Positions 51,523 to 59,840 of a stretch of DNA of 64,000 nt are shown here, one piece after another (the first letter of the stretch is position 1; the number at the start of each line of letters is the position of its first letter). Below the pieces are notes generated by a model that ran no database searches, was not told the origin of the DNA, and was given only the letters and a program-made list of their open reading frames with translations. Source of the DNA: Bog-473 sp963736525 (lineage in GTDB: Bacteria > Actinomycetota > Acidimicrobiia > Acidimicrobiales > RAAP-2). The position numbers were made by a program, and so were the translations under genes. The stretch is from positions 1 to 64,000 of the forward strand of contig CAVTPF010000024.1 of assembly GCA_963736525.1 (NCBI GenBank). The letters run 5' to 3'.

Positions 51523-52194
51523 GTGCGGATCCGCATTGCACTCACGACGGCGGTGGCCGTCATTGTCATTCCATCTGTACTTTTCACGTTTTTCAGCAGT
51601 ACCCCTGCCGCTTCGGCGCGGGTGACGCGACACGAGGCGATCGGCCAGCACAGGGCGGCGAAGATCGACATGAAGTTGATGTCGTACGCTCAGGCCGAGA
51701 AGGTGGCGAAACTCGCCACGTACTACAACGCAGTCACCGCGAGCCAAGTCGCCACGTACCTCAAGGGCGTACAAGAGGCCGCCTACCTGAAGGACCTGGC
51801 GTTCTTCCAGGCGATCGCGCTGCAAAAGCAGCAACAGGCGGCCGCAGCGGTAGCTGCTGCAGCAGCCGCGGCAGCAGCGGCCCCGGCCCCTGCGGTGGCA
51901 ACGCCGGCAGTGCCGGCTCCGGCCCCGGCGCCGGCGCCTGCGGCCGGGTCATCGGATGCCTCCAGTACCAACACGGCCGATTGGGCCTGCATCCGCGAAC
52001 ACGAGTCCGGCGACAATTACTCGGAGGGCGGTGGCGGCGCGTATCAATTCGAGTTCGGGACGTGGCAGGCCCTGACCGGACTGCCGTCCCCGGCCGAGGA
52101 CTACCCGCCCTCGGTCCAGGATGCTGCCGCCCTGGAGCTGTTCGCCCAGCGGGGCTGGGAGCCCTGGACGACCCGCTACGTCTGCGGGCTCTGA
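51523..52194 (+). CDS. secreted Rpf-like transglycosylase
   Basis: 223 residues. The signal peptide is about 1-31 (RIRIALTTAVAVIVIPSVLF, ending near ASA). Then comes a helical region with several Tyr and Lys, a low-complexity Ala/Pro linker (about 105-145) and a C-terminal lysozyme-fold domain of about 75 residues: WACIREHESGDNY, with the catalytic Glu in HESG, and GAYQFEFGTWQALTG. This is the resuscitation-promoting factor domain that cleaves peptidoglycan. GTG 51523 has AAGGGAGG 4 bases upstream. Confidence 0.88.
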   Translation: MRIRIALTTAVAVIVIPSVLFTFFSSTPAASARVTRHEAIGQHRAAKIDMKLMSYAQAEKVAKLATYYNAVTASQVATYLKGVQEAAYLKDLAFFQAIALQKQQQAAAAVAAAAAAAAAAPAPAVATPAVPAPAPAPAPAAGSSDASSTNTADWACIREHESGDNYSEGGGGAYQFEFGTWQALTGLPSPAEDYPPSVQDAAALELFAQRGWEPWTTRYVCGL

Positions 52195-52204
52195 TGCCGA
52201 TCCG

Positions 52205-52579
52205 CTACCCCGCTTCGAACATGGCGGTCACCTGCGCCATGTCGAAGTAGTCCCGCCATGCGGTGATCTTCCCGTCCACGACGTGGAAGGCACCCATGAC
52301 GGGTAGGGGGGCGGTCCTCCCGTTGATGGTGAAAGTGTCGGTCCGCTCGGTGAGCACGGTCGACCCGTCGCTGGCGAGATGATGGATCTCGAACTCCAGG
52401 GCGTCGCACATGCCGAGGAACATGTCGATCACCGCCATGGTGGCATCGATGCCCTCGGCCGGGTCCATGGGGATGTTGTGGTACACGACGTCTTCCGAGA
52501 AGAAGGGCCGCAGCACCTCGCGGTCCCGCGTGCGCGCGGCGGCACAGAACTCACGGACGACCTGCTCGGCGCTGGACAT
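52205..52579 (-). CDS. limonene-1,2-epoxide-hydrolase-like (SnoaL/NTF2 fold) protein
   Basis: 124 residues. VREFCAAARTRDREVLRPFFSEDVVYHNIP is typical of the family start. The catalytic Asp-Arg-Asp set may be in ERTDTF and WRDYFDMAQV, as in limonene epoxide hydrolases. It might open a terpene epoxide or bind a similar ligand. It is monocistronic, convergent with the Rpf-like gene. Confidence 0.82.
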   Translation of the reverse strand: MSSAEQVVREFCAAARTRDREVLRPFFSEDVVYHNIPMDPAEGIDATMAVIDMFLGMCDALEFEIHHLASDGSTVLTERTDTFTINGRTAPLPVMGAFHVVDGKITAWRDYFDMAQVTAMFEAG

Positions 52580-52619
52580 GCCACTCCTCTCCTGGCGGAC
52601 GGGCCGCCTACGCTAGCCA

Positions 52620-53354
52620 ATGATCCGCCATGATGGAGGGGTGACAGCCCCGACCAAACGGGTGGCGGTCCTGGCGCCCATGCAGCCCGAGCTCAAGGCC
52701 GTTGCGGCCTCGTTCGGCCTGCGGCCGGTGGGTGGAGACCCGGTCTTCACGCACACGGGCCTCGCCGGCGACTGGTCGGTGGGAGCGCTCGTCACGGGCA
52801 TGGGCCCTGGCCTCGCCCGCGCCGTCACCGAGCGGGTACTCGCCTCAGGCCCCTTCGACCACGTCATGGTGGTGGGCATCGCCGGGGGGCTCGCCGCGGA
52901 CCTGCCGGTCGGCTCCCTGCTTGTGCCGCGCCGGGTACAGCTCTACCCCGACGGGCCGGAGTACACCGCGCGCCCGATACCTCCTCGTCAGGCCAACGGG
53001 GGTCTGATGACCACTGACGGGCTCTTCGACGCCGACGACGTGTGGCAACCGATACTCGAACGCGGGTTCGACGCCGTCGACATGGAGGCCGCGGGCGTGG
53101 CCGAGGTCTGTGAGGAGGCGGGCGTCGACTGGTCGGTCTACCGGGGAATCAGCGACCGCCCCGACGAGCACATCGTGGACCAGGCCGTCTTCACCTTGAG
53201 CAAGCCGGACGGCTCAGCCGACCCGGTGGCGCTGGCCAAGTACCTGGCCCGCGACCCCCGGCGCGCCAAGGCACTGGCCCATCTCAATCGCTGCATGCAG
53301 ACGGCGGCGCGCCTGGCCGCCGACGCCGCGTTCGACGACCTGTCGGGCAACTAG
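52620..53354 (+). CDS. nucleoside phosphorylase-like / MTA-SAH nucleosidase family protein
   Basis: 244 residues with the PNP/UDP fold: VAVLAPMQPELKAV, GIAGGLAADLPVGSLLVP, and DMEAAGVAEVCEEAGVDWSVYRGISDRPDEH, in which the Met-Glu-x-x-(x)-Gly and Ser-Asp are family catalytic residues. The substrate may be a 5'-modified nucleoside or a hopanoid-type adenosyl group. The ATG at 52620 lies 5 bases after TACGCT, suggesting a leaderless mRNA; GTG 52641 is an alternative. It overlaps the KdpD-N stop by 3 bases. Confidence 0.8.
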   Translation: MIRHDGGVTAPTKRVAVLAPMQPELKAVAASFGLRPVGGDPVFTHTGLAGDWSVGALVTGMGPGLARAVTERVLASGPFDHVMVVGIAGGLAADLPVGSLLVPRRVQLYPDGPEYTARPIPPRQANGGLMTTDGLFDADDVWQPILERGFDAVDMEAAGVAEVCEEAGVDWSVYRGISDRPDEHIVDQAVFTLSKPDGSADPVALAKYLARDPRRAKALAHLNRCMQTAARLAADAAFDDLSGN

Positions 53355-54508
53355 CCGGCGTCGTCCGCCGGCAGGCGGCCGTTCGGTTCGTCGCGGCGGG
53401 CAATGACGTGGAGGTCGATGTCGTTCTCCGACGCCATGCGGAGGATCTGCTGAATGACCGAACCTCGGGTCATGGACTGCCAACGGGTGAGCCGTGAGGT
53501 GCCGACCACGATCTGGGTGATCTGCTGGTCGATGGCGGCGGCGAAGATCGTCTTGGCGACGTCATCGCCCTCGAGGGTCTGCCACCGGCCCCCCACCGCC
53601 TTCACGAGCTCCTCGAGCTCCGCCGTGCTGGCCTGCGTGGCGTCCGCGTCGCCCGAGATCACGTGCACGGCGATGAGATCGGCCTTGACACGCGACGCGA
53701 TGCGTGCCGCCCGCCTGATGACCGCGGCGTTGCCCGGAGCCCCCGTCACCGCCACCATGATCCGCTCGGTGGTCTCCCAGAGCTCGCCCGCCGCACCCTT
53801 TGACCGGAGGTACTCGAGCAGCTCCTCCTCGGTCTCGTCCGCCACGAAGCGAAGCGACAGCTCGCGCAGCGCGGCGAGGTTCTCGGCGCGGAAGAACCCC
53901 GCCAACGCGGACGGGACCTTGTGTTCCGGGTAGATGTTGCCGTGCAGCATCCGACGCCGCAGCTGGTCGGCCGACGAGTCGATCAGTTCGAGCTGGTCGG
54001 CCCGGCGCACGACCCAGTCGGGCACGCGTTCCCGCACCCCGACGCCGGTGATCCGCTCGACCGCGTCGGCGAGGGATTCGATGTGCTGGACGTTCACGGT
54101 GGTGATGACCGCGATGCCCGCATCGAGGATCTCGAGCACGTCCTCCCATCGCTTCGCGTTGCGGCCGGAGCCGGGCACGTTCGTATGGGCCAGCTCGTCG
54201 ATGAGGGCCACCTCGGGCCGCCGGGCGATGACGGCATCGACGTCCATCTCCTCCCAGACAGAATTGCGGTATTCGACCTGCTTGCGCGTGACGACCGGCA
54301 GATCGCGGATCTGCTCCATGGTGTAGGGCCGCTTGTGCGTCTCCACGAACCCGACCACGACGTCGGCGCCGCGCTGGAAGCGGCGCCACCCCTCGTCGAG
54401 CATCGCGCACGTCTTGCCGACGCCGGCGGCCGCGCCCAGGTACACACGGAAGCGACCTGTCGGTCGAACCCCTTCGTCCTCTCCGGTGCTCTTAGCGGTG
54501 CCGGTCAT
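53351..54508 (-). CDS. kdpD: KdpD N-terminal half: KdpD domain plus universal-stress domain
   Basis: 385 residues that match only the first half of KdpD. About 18-228 is the KdpD-type cytoplasmic domain with Walker A GAAAGVGKT near 25-33, RPEVALIDELAHTNVPGS and NVQHIESL. About 250-370 is a universal stress protein domain (IMVAVTGAPGNAAVIRRA, VVGTSRLTRW). It ends naturally, with no transmembrane or kinase region. In classical KdpD this half senses ATP, K+ or c-di-AMP and modulates the kinase. It is divergent from the kinase half, with 92 bases between starts, and convergent with the nucleosidase gene. Confidence 0.9.
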   Translation of the reverse strand: MTGTAKSTGEDEGVRPTGRFRVYLGAAAGVGKTCAMLDEGWRRFQRGADVVVGFVETHKRPYTMEQIRDLPVVTRKQVEYRNSVWEEMDVDAVIARRPEVALIDELAHTNVPGSGRNAKRWEDVLEILDAGIAVITTVNVQHIESLADAVERITGVGVRERVPDWVVRRADQLELIDSSADQLRRRMLHGNIYPEHKVPSALAGFFRAENLAALRELSLRFVADETEEELLEYLRSKGAAGELWETTERIMVAVTGAPGNAAVIRRAARIASRVKADLIAVHVISGDADATQASTAELEELVKAVGGRWQTLEGDDVAKTIFAAAIDQQITQIVVGTSRLTRWQSMTRGSVIQQILRMASENDIDLHVIARRDEPNGRLPADDAG

Positions 54509-54600
54509 GTCCACCTCGTCTCGTGCCGACCCCTCAGGGCTCTCTGCTTCACGGCGTCGGTACACTCGGGTCACGGCGACACGCCGGCAGACCGAAGGCT

Positions 54601-56148
54601 GTGACACACGTGAACCAAGGCAGGCTGGCTACCAGGGGAACGTACCAGCACGCGGCCCTGGGGATCGCGGTGACCCTGGCGGGTTTGGGGGCACTCCTCG
54701 CCCTCTTGCTCCCTTTCCGGGCACACCTGAGCGTCGCACTGCCAGCCCTCGCCTTGGTGCTGCCTGCGCTGGTCGGCGTGGTCATCGGTGGCTTCCTCCC
54801 GGGTGCCGTCGGTGCCGTCGTGGGCTTCCTCGTCTACGACTTCTTCTTCTTGCCCCCGTACAACACCTTCACGGTCCGCTCCCCCCAGAACTGGATCACG
54901 CTCGTCGTCTACGTCGTCGTCGTGCTCGTCGTCGCCCAGGTCGTGACCCAGCTGCGCCGCGCCCGGGAAGAGGCACTCCGGCGCACCGAGGAATCGGGAC
55001 GGCTCTTCGAGCTCTCCCAGGCCCTGATCGGGGATCTCACGCTGTCCCAGCTCCTGACCCACATCGTCGACACCGTCCAGGACGTGTTCGGCCCCCGGTG
55101 GACCGCTCTCGTGCTGCCCCGGGGCGACGGTCAGGCCGCCTGGTCGAGTCAACCGTTGCAGGTGGCCGCCTGCGCCGGTGAGAGCCTGACCGACGAGGAC
55201 ACGGCATCGCTCACCGTCGGTGGCGGCCAGCCTCGCTCCTTGGGGCTGGTGGACGGGGCCGAACCACAGCGGGTGTCGTTGGCCCTGGTGGCGGGGAACC
55301 GCCCGGTGGGGATGCTGGTCCTCCAAGAGGCGCGGCTGGTCGGACCGGATCGGAGCCTGCTCGGCACGTTCACCAACCAGGCGGCGCTGGCCGTCGACCG
55401 GGCCATGCTGCGCGAGCAGGCGCTGCGCACGCGCCTCCTCGAAGAGATCGACCGCTGGCGCAACGCCCTCCTGGGAGCGGCGTCGCATGATCTGAGGACG
55501 CCGCTCGCCTCCATCAAGACCGCGGTGTCGAGCCTGCGGCAGGCCGACGTGCAACTGGGACCGAGCGACAGGGCCGAGCTCCTCGAGCTCATTGAGCAGC
55601 AAGCCGACCGCTTGGCCAGGCTGGTGACGAACCTGCTCGACATGACCCGCATTGAGGCGGGCGCGCTGGAGCTGCGCCCCGCGCCCATCGCCTTCGAGGA
55701 CCTGGTCGACGAGGCCGTGCAGTCGCTCGGTGGCATGGTCAGGCCGGGCAGGATCCGCACGGACGCGGGCGCGGGTCTTCCACTGCTCGCCATCGACCAC
55801 GTCCTCATCAGCCAGGTCCTGGTCAACGTGCTCGAAAACGCCGAGCGCCTGTCCCCGGACGACAGCGTGATCGTCATTGCGGCCCGGGTGGCACCGGGGA
55901 GCGCCGACACCCGGGTGGAGATCTCCGTGACCGACGAAGGTCCCGGCATCGCCCGTGACGAGCGGGAGCGTGTCTTCGAGATGTTCAGCCAGAACGGCGG
56001 GGGCGGACGCGCCGGGCTCGGGCTGGCCATCGCCAAGGCATTCGTGGAGGCGCACGGCGGACTCATCTGGATCGACCCCGACCTCGGCCGCGGCGCTCGC
56101 GTCGTCTTCACCGTCCCGTGCGGGGCCTCCGTGCCCGCGCCCGTCTGA
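54601..56148 (+). CDS. kdpD: KdpD C-terminal half: DUF4118 membrane sensor histidine kinase
   Basis: 515 residues. The four-helix DUF4118 domain (about 16-115, with YDFFFLPPYNTFTV) is followed by a GAF-like domain (about 136-265) and the kinase core: H-box ASHDLRTPLASIK with His near 296, N-box VLENAERLSPD near 407, and GLGLAIAKAF. It lacks the KdpD and Usp domains, which are encoded by the divergent gene. A TACACT -10-like box is at 54561-54566. GTG 54601 is the likely start; GTG 54610 is possible. The kdpE gene follows by 3 bases. Confidence 0.9.
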   Translation: MTHVNQGRLATRGTYQHAALGIAVTLAGLGALLALLLPFRAHLSVALPALALVLPALVGVVIGGFLPGAVGAVVGFLVYDFFFLPPYNTFTVRSPQNWITLVVYVVVVLVVAQVVTQLRRAREEALRRTEESGRLFELSQALIGDLTLSQLLTHIVDTVQDVFGPRWTALVLPRGDGQAAWSSQPLQVAACAGESLTDEDTASLTVGGGQPRSLGLVDGAEPQRVSLALVAGNRPVGMLVLQEARLVGPDRSLLGTFTNQAALAVDRAMLREQALRTRLLEEIDRWRNALLGAASHDLRTPLASIKTAVSSLRQADVQLGPSDRAELLELIEQQADRLARLVTNLLDMTRIEAGALELRPAPIAFEDLVDEAVQSLGGMVRPGRIRTDAGAGLPLLAIDHVLISQVLVNVLENAERLSPDDSVIVIAARVAPGSADTRVEISVTDEGPGIARDERERVFEMFSQNGGGGRAGLGLAIAKAFVEAHGGLIWIDPDLGRGARVVFTVPCGASVPAPV

Positions 56149-56151
56149 GCC

Positions 56152-56862
56152 GTGACCAGAATCCTCGTCGTCGACGACGATCCGGCGCTGCTCAAGGCAC
56201 TGCGCATCGGGCTCAAGGCGCGAGGCGACGACGTGGTGACGGCCCACACCGGTGCCGATGCCGTCACGCAGGTCGCCCTGGCGGCTCCCGATCTCGTGAT
56301 CCTCGACCTCGGCTTGCCCGACATCGACGGGCTCGACGTGTGCCGCCGGATCCGCGAGTTCTCCGACGTGCCCATTGTGGTGCTCTCCGCGTACGGCGAC
56401 GAGCGCCGCAAGGTGGAGGCGCTCGACGGCGGGGCCGACGACTTCGTCACGAAGCCGTTCGGGATGGCCGAGCTGGAGGCGCGGCTCCGGGTCGCGTTGC
56501 GCCATGGCGTCGCCGTCAAAGGTGAGGGCGCCGAGCAGCCACAGACGATTGCCGTGGGCACCCTCGAGGTCGACCTCCTGCACCACATGGCCACGCTGGC
56601 GGGCGCCCCCCTGCAGCTGACGGCCAAGGAGTTCGAGCTCCTCGCCTACCTGGCCCGGCACGCCGGCAAGGTCTGCACGCACCACATGATCCTCAAGGAC
56701 GTGTGGGGCCCGGGGTACGGCGTCGAGTCGAATTACGTGCGGGTGTACACCCATCGGCTGCGCAAGAAGATGGGTGACGAGGACGGCCGGATGCTCAAGA
56801 CGGTCCCGGGCATCGGCTACCAGCTGGTCGTGCAGGATCACCCGTCCCCGGTGAACGAGTAG
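56152..56862 (+). CDS. kdpE: KdpE response regulator
   Basis: 236-residue OmpR/PhoB-type regulator. The receiver has the acidic pocket VVDDDPALL, the phospho-acceptor Asp in LVILDLGLPDIDG, Ser/Thr in VVLSAYG and Lys in TKPFG. The winged-helix output domain ends VYTHRLRKKMGDEDGRMLKTVPGIGYQL. It should activate the kdpFABC operon by binding the phased repeats at 61728-61775. Its last 25 bases overlap the convergent OB-fold gene. Confidence 0.93.
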   Translation: MTRILVVDDDPALLKALRIGLKARGDDVVTAHTGADAVTQVALAAPDLVILDLGLPDIDGLDVCRRIREFSDVPIVVLSAYGDERRKVEALDGGADDFVTKPFGMAELEARLRVALRHGVAVKGEGAEQPQTIAVGTLEVDLLHHMATLAGAPLQLTAKEFELLAYLARHAGKVCTHHMILKDVWGPGYGVESNYVRVYTHRLRKKMGDEDGRMLKTVPGIGYQLVVQDHPSPVNE

Positions 56863-57110
56863 AGCGGGTTGATCATCACGAGCGCCCCGCCGACGCGTCC
56901 AGGTGTGCCCTCCGCCGTGATCCGGCAGCCGGGGACGATGCCCGGCACCGAGGCGCGGCCAACGAAGCGCAGGAGGAGCGTTCCGGTCCCGTCGCTGATG
57001 ACGGCGTCGCTGCGCACCCACGGGCGATGGTAGGACTCGACCGAGACCACCTCACCGCGCACCGTGGTCCGCCGACGCGGCGTCACCGCCGCGATGGCGG
57101 TGGTACTCAC
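56838..57110 (-). CDS. OB-fold nucleic-acid-binding domain protein coupled to kdpC
   Basis: 90 residues forming a single OB-fold: RTTVRGEVVSVESYHRPW, VRSDAVISDGTGTLLLRFVGRASVPGIVPGCRITAEGTPG in order, then INPLYSF. The GTG at 57110 overlaps the kdpC stop (GTGA), so it is translated with kdpC at the end of the kdp operon. Its last 25 bases overlap kdpE on the other strand. Actinobacterial OB-fold proteins of this sort also occur near Trk potassium genes, for example Rv2694c in M. tuberculosis (from memory). Function is unknown. Confidence 0.8.
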   Translation of the reverse strand: MSTTAIAAVTPRRRTTVRGEVVSVESYHRPWVRSDAVISDGTGTLLLRFVGRASVPGIVPGCRITAEGTPGRVGGALVMINPLYSFTGDG

Positions 57111-57757
57111 GTCTTGAGCTTGGCGAGGGCCTCGTTGAGCTGCAGCACGTTGACGAAGGGCGAGCCCAGGAAGCCGAGCTGCATGCCCTGGGTCTGCTGG
57201 CTGATCAGACTCCGCAGCGCCGATGCGGAGATCCCGGTCGCACGCGACACCATGGGAATCTCTGCGATGGCGTCCTGAGGGGTGATGTCCGGGTCGATCC
57301 CGCTGCCCGAGGTGGTGACGAGGTCGGGTGTCGGGTTGACGCCCCGTGCCTTCCAGTAGGCCACCAACTGCTGGGTGTTCTGCAACAGTGTCTTGGAGCG
57401 GGGGCCCAGGTTGGTTGCCGAGGACTCGCCGGAGTTCAGGACGCCGGGTTGGCCGGGGATGTTGTTGGCCTCGAGCGGGTTGTCCCCCCCGGCCGCGACC
57501 GGCTTCGCCGAGCCCGCGTAGGGGCCGAGGGCATCTGGCCGGCCCTGGAACACGCAGCTGCCGAGCGGATGGCCCGGGCACTTGGCCTGGGACCAGTTCT
57601 GCCCGATGAGTGTCGAGCCGTTGGCTGTGATGGACCCGTCGGCCTGGTTCCGGAAGAGGAGCTGGGCGACACCGGTGCCTGCGAAGGCGTAGACGAACCC
57701 GAAGAAGACGGTGAAGACCAGGATCGCGATGATCGAGCGGCGGAGGTGAGTGATCAT
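57107..57757 (-). CDS. kdpC: KdpC potassium-transporting ATPase subunit
   Basis: 216 residues. One N-terminal helix (HLRRSIIAILVFTVFFGFVYAF) is followed by an extracytoplasmic domain with ANGSTLIGQNW, and the conserved SGSGIDPDITPQDA motif and the C-terminal VNVLQLNEAL typical of KdpC. It stabilises the KdpFABC complex and helps ATP binding. ATG 57757 lies 13 bases after the kdpB stop. Confidence 0.95.
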   Translation of the reverse strand: MITHLRRSIIAILVFTVFFGFVYAFAGTGVAQLLFRNQADGSITANGSTLIGQNWSQAKCPGHPLGSCVFQGRPDALGPYAGSAKPVAAGGDNPLEANNIPGQPGVLNSGESSATNLGPRSKTLLQNTQQLVAYWKARGVNPTPDLVTTSGSGIDPDITPQDAIAEIPMVSRATGISASALRSLISQQTQGMQLGFLGSPFVNVLQLNEALAKLKT

Positions 57758-57770
57758 GTGGGACTCGCTA

Positions 57771-59840
57771 TCAATACGCGTGGAGGGCGACAAGGATGAT
57801 GTCGATGAGCTTGATGAAGATGAACGGCGCGATGATCCCGCCCACGCCGTAGATGAAGACGTTTCGGCGGAGGATCGCCTCTGCGGACGCCGCCCTGAAC
57901 TTCACTCCTCGCAGCGCCAGCGGGATGAGCGCCACGATGACCAGGGCGTTGAAGATCACGGCCGAGAGCACCGCACTCTCGGGGCTGTGCAGCTTCATGA
58001 TGTTGAGGGTGTTGAGCTGCGGGTACGTAGCCACGAACAGCGCCGGGATGATGGCAAAGTACTTGGCCACATCGTTGGCGATGGAGAACGTGGTGAGCGA
58101 TCCGCGGGTGATCAGGAGCTGCTTGCCGATTTCGACGATGTCGATCAGCTTGGTGGGGTTGGAGTCGAGGTCGACCATGTTGCCGGCCTCCTTGGCCGCG
58201 GTCGTCCCCGTGTTCATCGCCACGCCCACGTCGGCCTGGGCCAGGGCCGGCGCGTCGTTGGTGCCGTCGCCGGTCATGGCCACGAGCTTCTCTCCCGCCT
58301 GCTCGTGGCGAATCAGCGCGAGCTTGGCCTCGGGAGTCGCCTCGGCCAGGAAGTCGTCGACGCCCGCCTCTTGGGCAATGGCGGCAGCGGTCAGTGGGTT
58401 GTCGCCCGTGATCATGACCGTTTTGATCCCCATCTGACGCATCTCGGCGAACTTCTCCCGGATCCCGGTCTTCACCACGTCCTTGAGCTCGATCACCCCG
58501 AGAATGACCGGGCCGTCCGCCACGACCAGTGGGGTGGACCCACCCTTGGCGATCCGGTCGACGATCTCTTGCAGCCCGTCGGGCGGCGTGCCCCCCTGCT
58601 CGACCACCCAGGCCCGCACCGAGTCCGCCGCACCCTTGCGGATCTGTCGGCCGTCGACGTCGAGTCCTGACATCCGGGTGGTGGCCGAGAACGGGACGAA
58701 CTCGTGCGAACCAACGGGAAGCTCACGCTCGCGAATGTTGAAGCGCTCCTTGGCCAGGACCACGATGGACCTGCCCTCAGGAGTCTCGTCGGCCAGCGAC
58801 GCCAGCTGGGCGGCGTCGGCCACCTCTTCTTCGGTGTGTCCGTGCGCCGGGTAGAAGGCCGACGCCGCGCGGTTGCCGAGCGTGATCGTCCCGGTCTTGT
58901 CGAGCAGCAGCGTCTGCACGTCGCCCGCCGCCTCGACCGCGCGCCCGCTCATGGCAAGGACGTTGCGCTGCACGAGACGGTCCATGCCGGCGATGCCGAT
59001 GGCTGAGAGGAGCGCGCCGATGGTGGTCGGGATGAGGCACACGAGCAGGGATACCAAGATGACGACCGACACCGTCGCCCCCGAGTACTTCCCGAAGGCC
59101 TGCAGGGTCACCACGACGGGGATGAAGACGATGGTCAGCACGGCGAGGAGAATGGTGAGCGCGATCTCGTTCGGCGTCCTCTGCCGGTTCGCCCCTTCCA
59201 CCAGGGTGATCATCCGGTCGAGGAAGGTCCGACCGCGCTCGGCGGTGATGCGCACCACGATGCGGTCCGAGAGCACGCGTGTGCCTCCCGTGACGGCAGA
59301 GCGATCCCCTCCGGACTCGCGGATGACGGGTGCCGACTCCCCGGTGATGGCCGACTCGTCCACCGAGGCGATGCCCTCGATGATCTCGCCGTCGGACGGG
59401 ATGATGTCACCCGCCTCGCACACCACGAGGTCCCCCTTCGCCAGGTCCGCGGCATGCACCCGCTCCTCCGTGCCGGCCGCTGTGAGTCGGCGCGCCTCGG
59501 TTTCGGCGCGCATCCGACGCAGGGTGTCGGCCTGAGCCTTCCCTCGCCCTTCTGCCATCGCTTCGGCGAAGTTGGCGAACATCACGGTCAAGAACAGCCA
59601 GATCGTGATGGACCAATCGAACTTGCCCGGATGCGCGATCGACTCGATCAGAGTGACGACCGTACCGACGAGCACGACGAACATAACGGGGTTCTTGATC
59701 TGCACCCGCGGGTCGAGCTTCTTGAAGGCGTCGATCAGCGCCCGGCCCATGATCTGGCGGTCGAAGAGGCTCCGAGACCCGCTCACGCCGTGCGGCAGGT
59801 CGCCGGGCTGGGCCTCCGGTTGTGTGGTCAATGTGGTCAT
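57771..59840 (-). CDS. kdpB: KdpB P-type ATPase subunit
   Basis: 689-residue catalytic subunit of the high-affinity K+ pump. It has the DKTGT phosphorylation site (LLLDKTGTITLGN), the actuator TGES segment (ITGESAPV), GDGTNDAPALAQADVG and membrane helices with the KdpB-type GDNPLTA hinge. It hydrolyses ATP to drive K+ through KdpA. Its ATG overlaps the kdpA stop by 1 base (TGATG). Confidence 0.97.
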   Translation of the reverse strand: MTTLTTQPEAQPGDLPHGVSGSRSLFDRQIMGRALIDAFKKLDPRVQIKNPVMFVVLVGTVVTLIESIAHPGKFDWSITIWLFLTVMFANFAEAMAEGRGKAQADTLRRMRAETEARRLTAAGTEERVHAADLAKGDLVVCEAGDIIPSDGEIIEGIASVDESAITGESAPVIRESGGDRSAVTGGTRVLSDRIVVRITAERGRTFLDRMITLVEGANRQRTPNEIALTILLAVLTIVFIPVVVTLQAFGKYSGATVSVVILVSLLVCLIPTTIGALLSAIGIAGMDRLVQRNVLAMSGRAVEAAGDVQTLLLDKTGTITLGNRAASAFYPAHGHTEEEVADAAQLASLADETPEGRSIVVLAKERFNIRERELPVGSHEFVPFSATTRMSGLDVDGRQIRKGAADSVRAWVVEQGGTPPDGLQEIVDRIAKGGSTPLVVADGPVILGVIELKDVVKTGIREKFAEMRQMGIKTVMITGDNPLTAAAIAQEAGVDDFLAEATPEAKLALIRHEQAGEKLVAMTGDGTNDAPALAQADVGVAMNTGTTAAKEAGNMVDLDSNPTKLIDIVEIGKQLLITRGSLTTFSIANDVAKYFAIIPALFVATYPQLNTLNIMKLHSPESAVLSAVIFNALVIVALIPLALRGVKFRAASAEAILRRNVFIYGVGGIIAPFIFIKLIDIILVALHAY

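Noticed and set aside
53351..56148. KdpD halves as a decayed pseudogene
   Set aside because: Both halves have their own start region, complete domains and no internal stop, and they lie on opposite strands, which a simple frameshift cannot produce.
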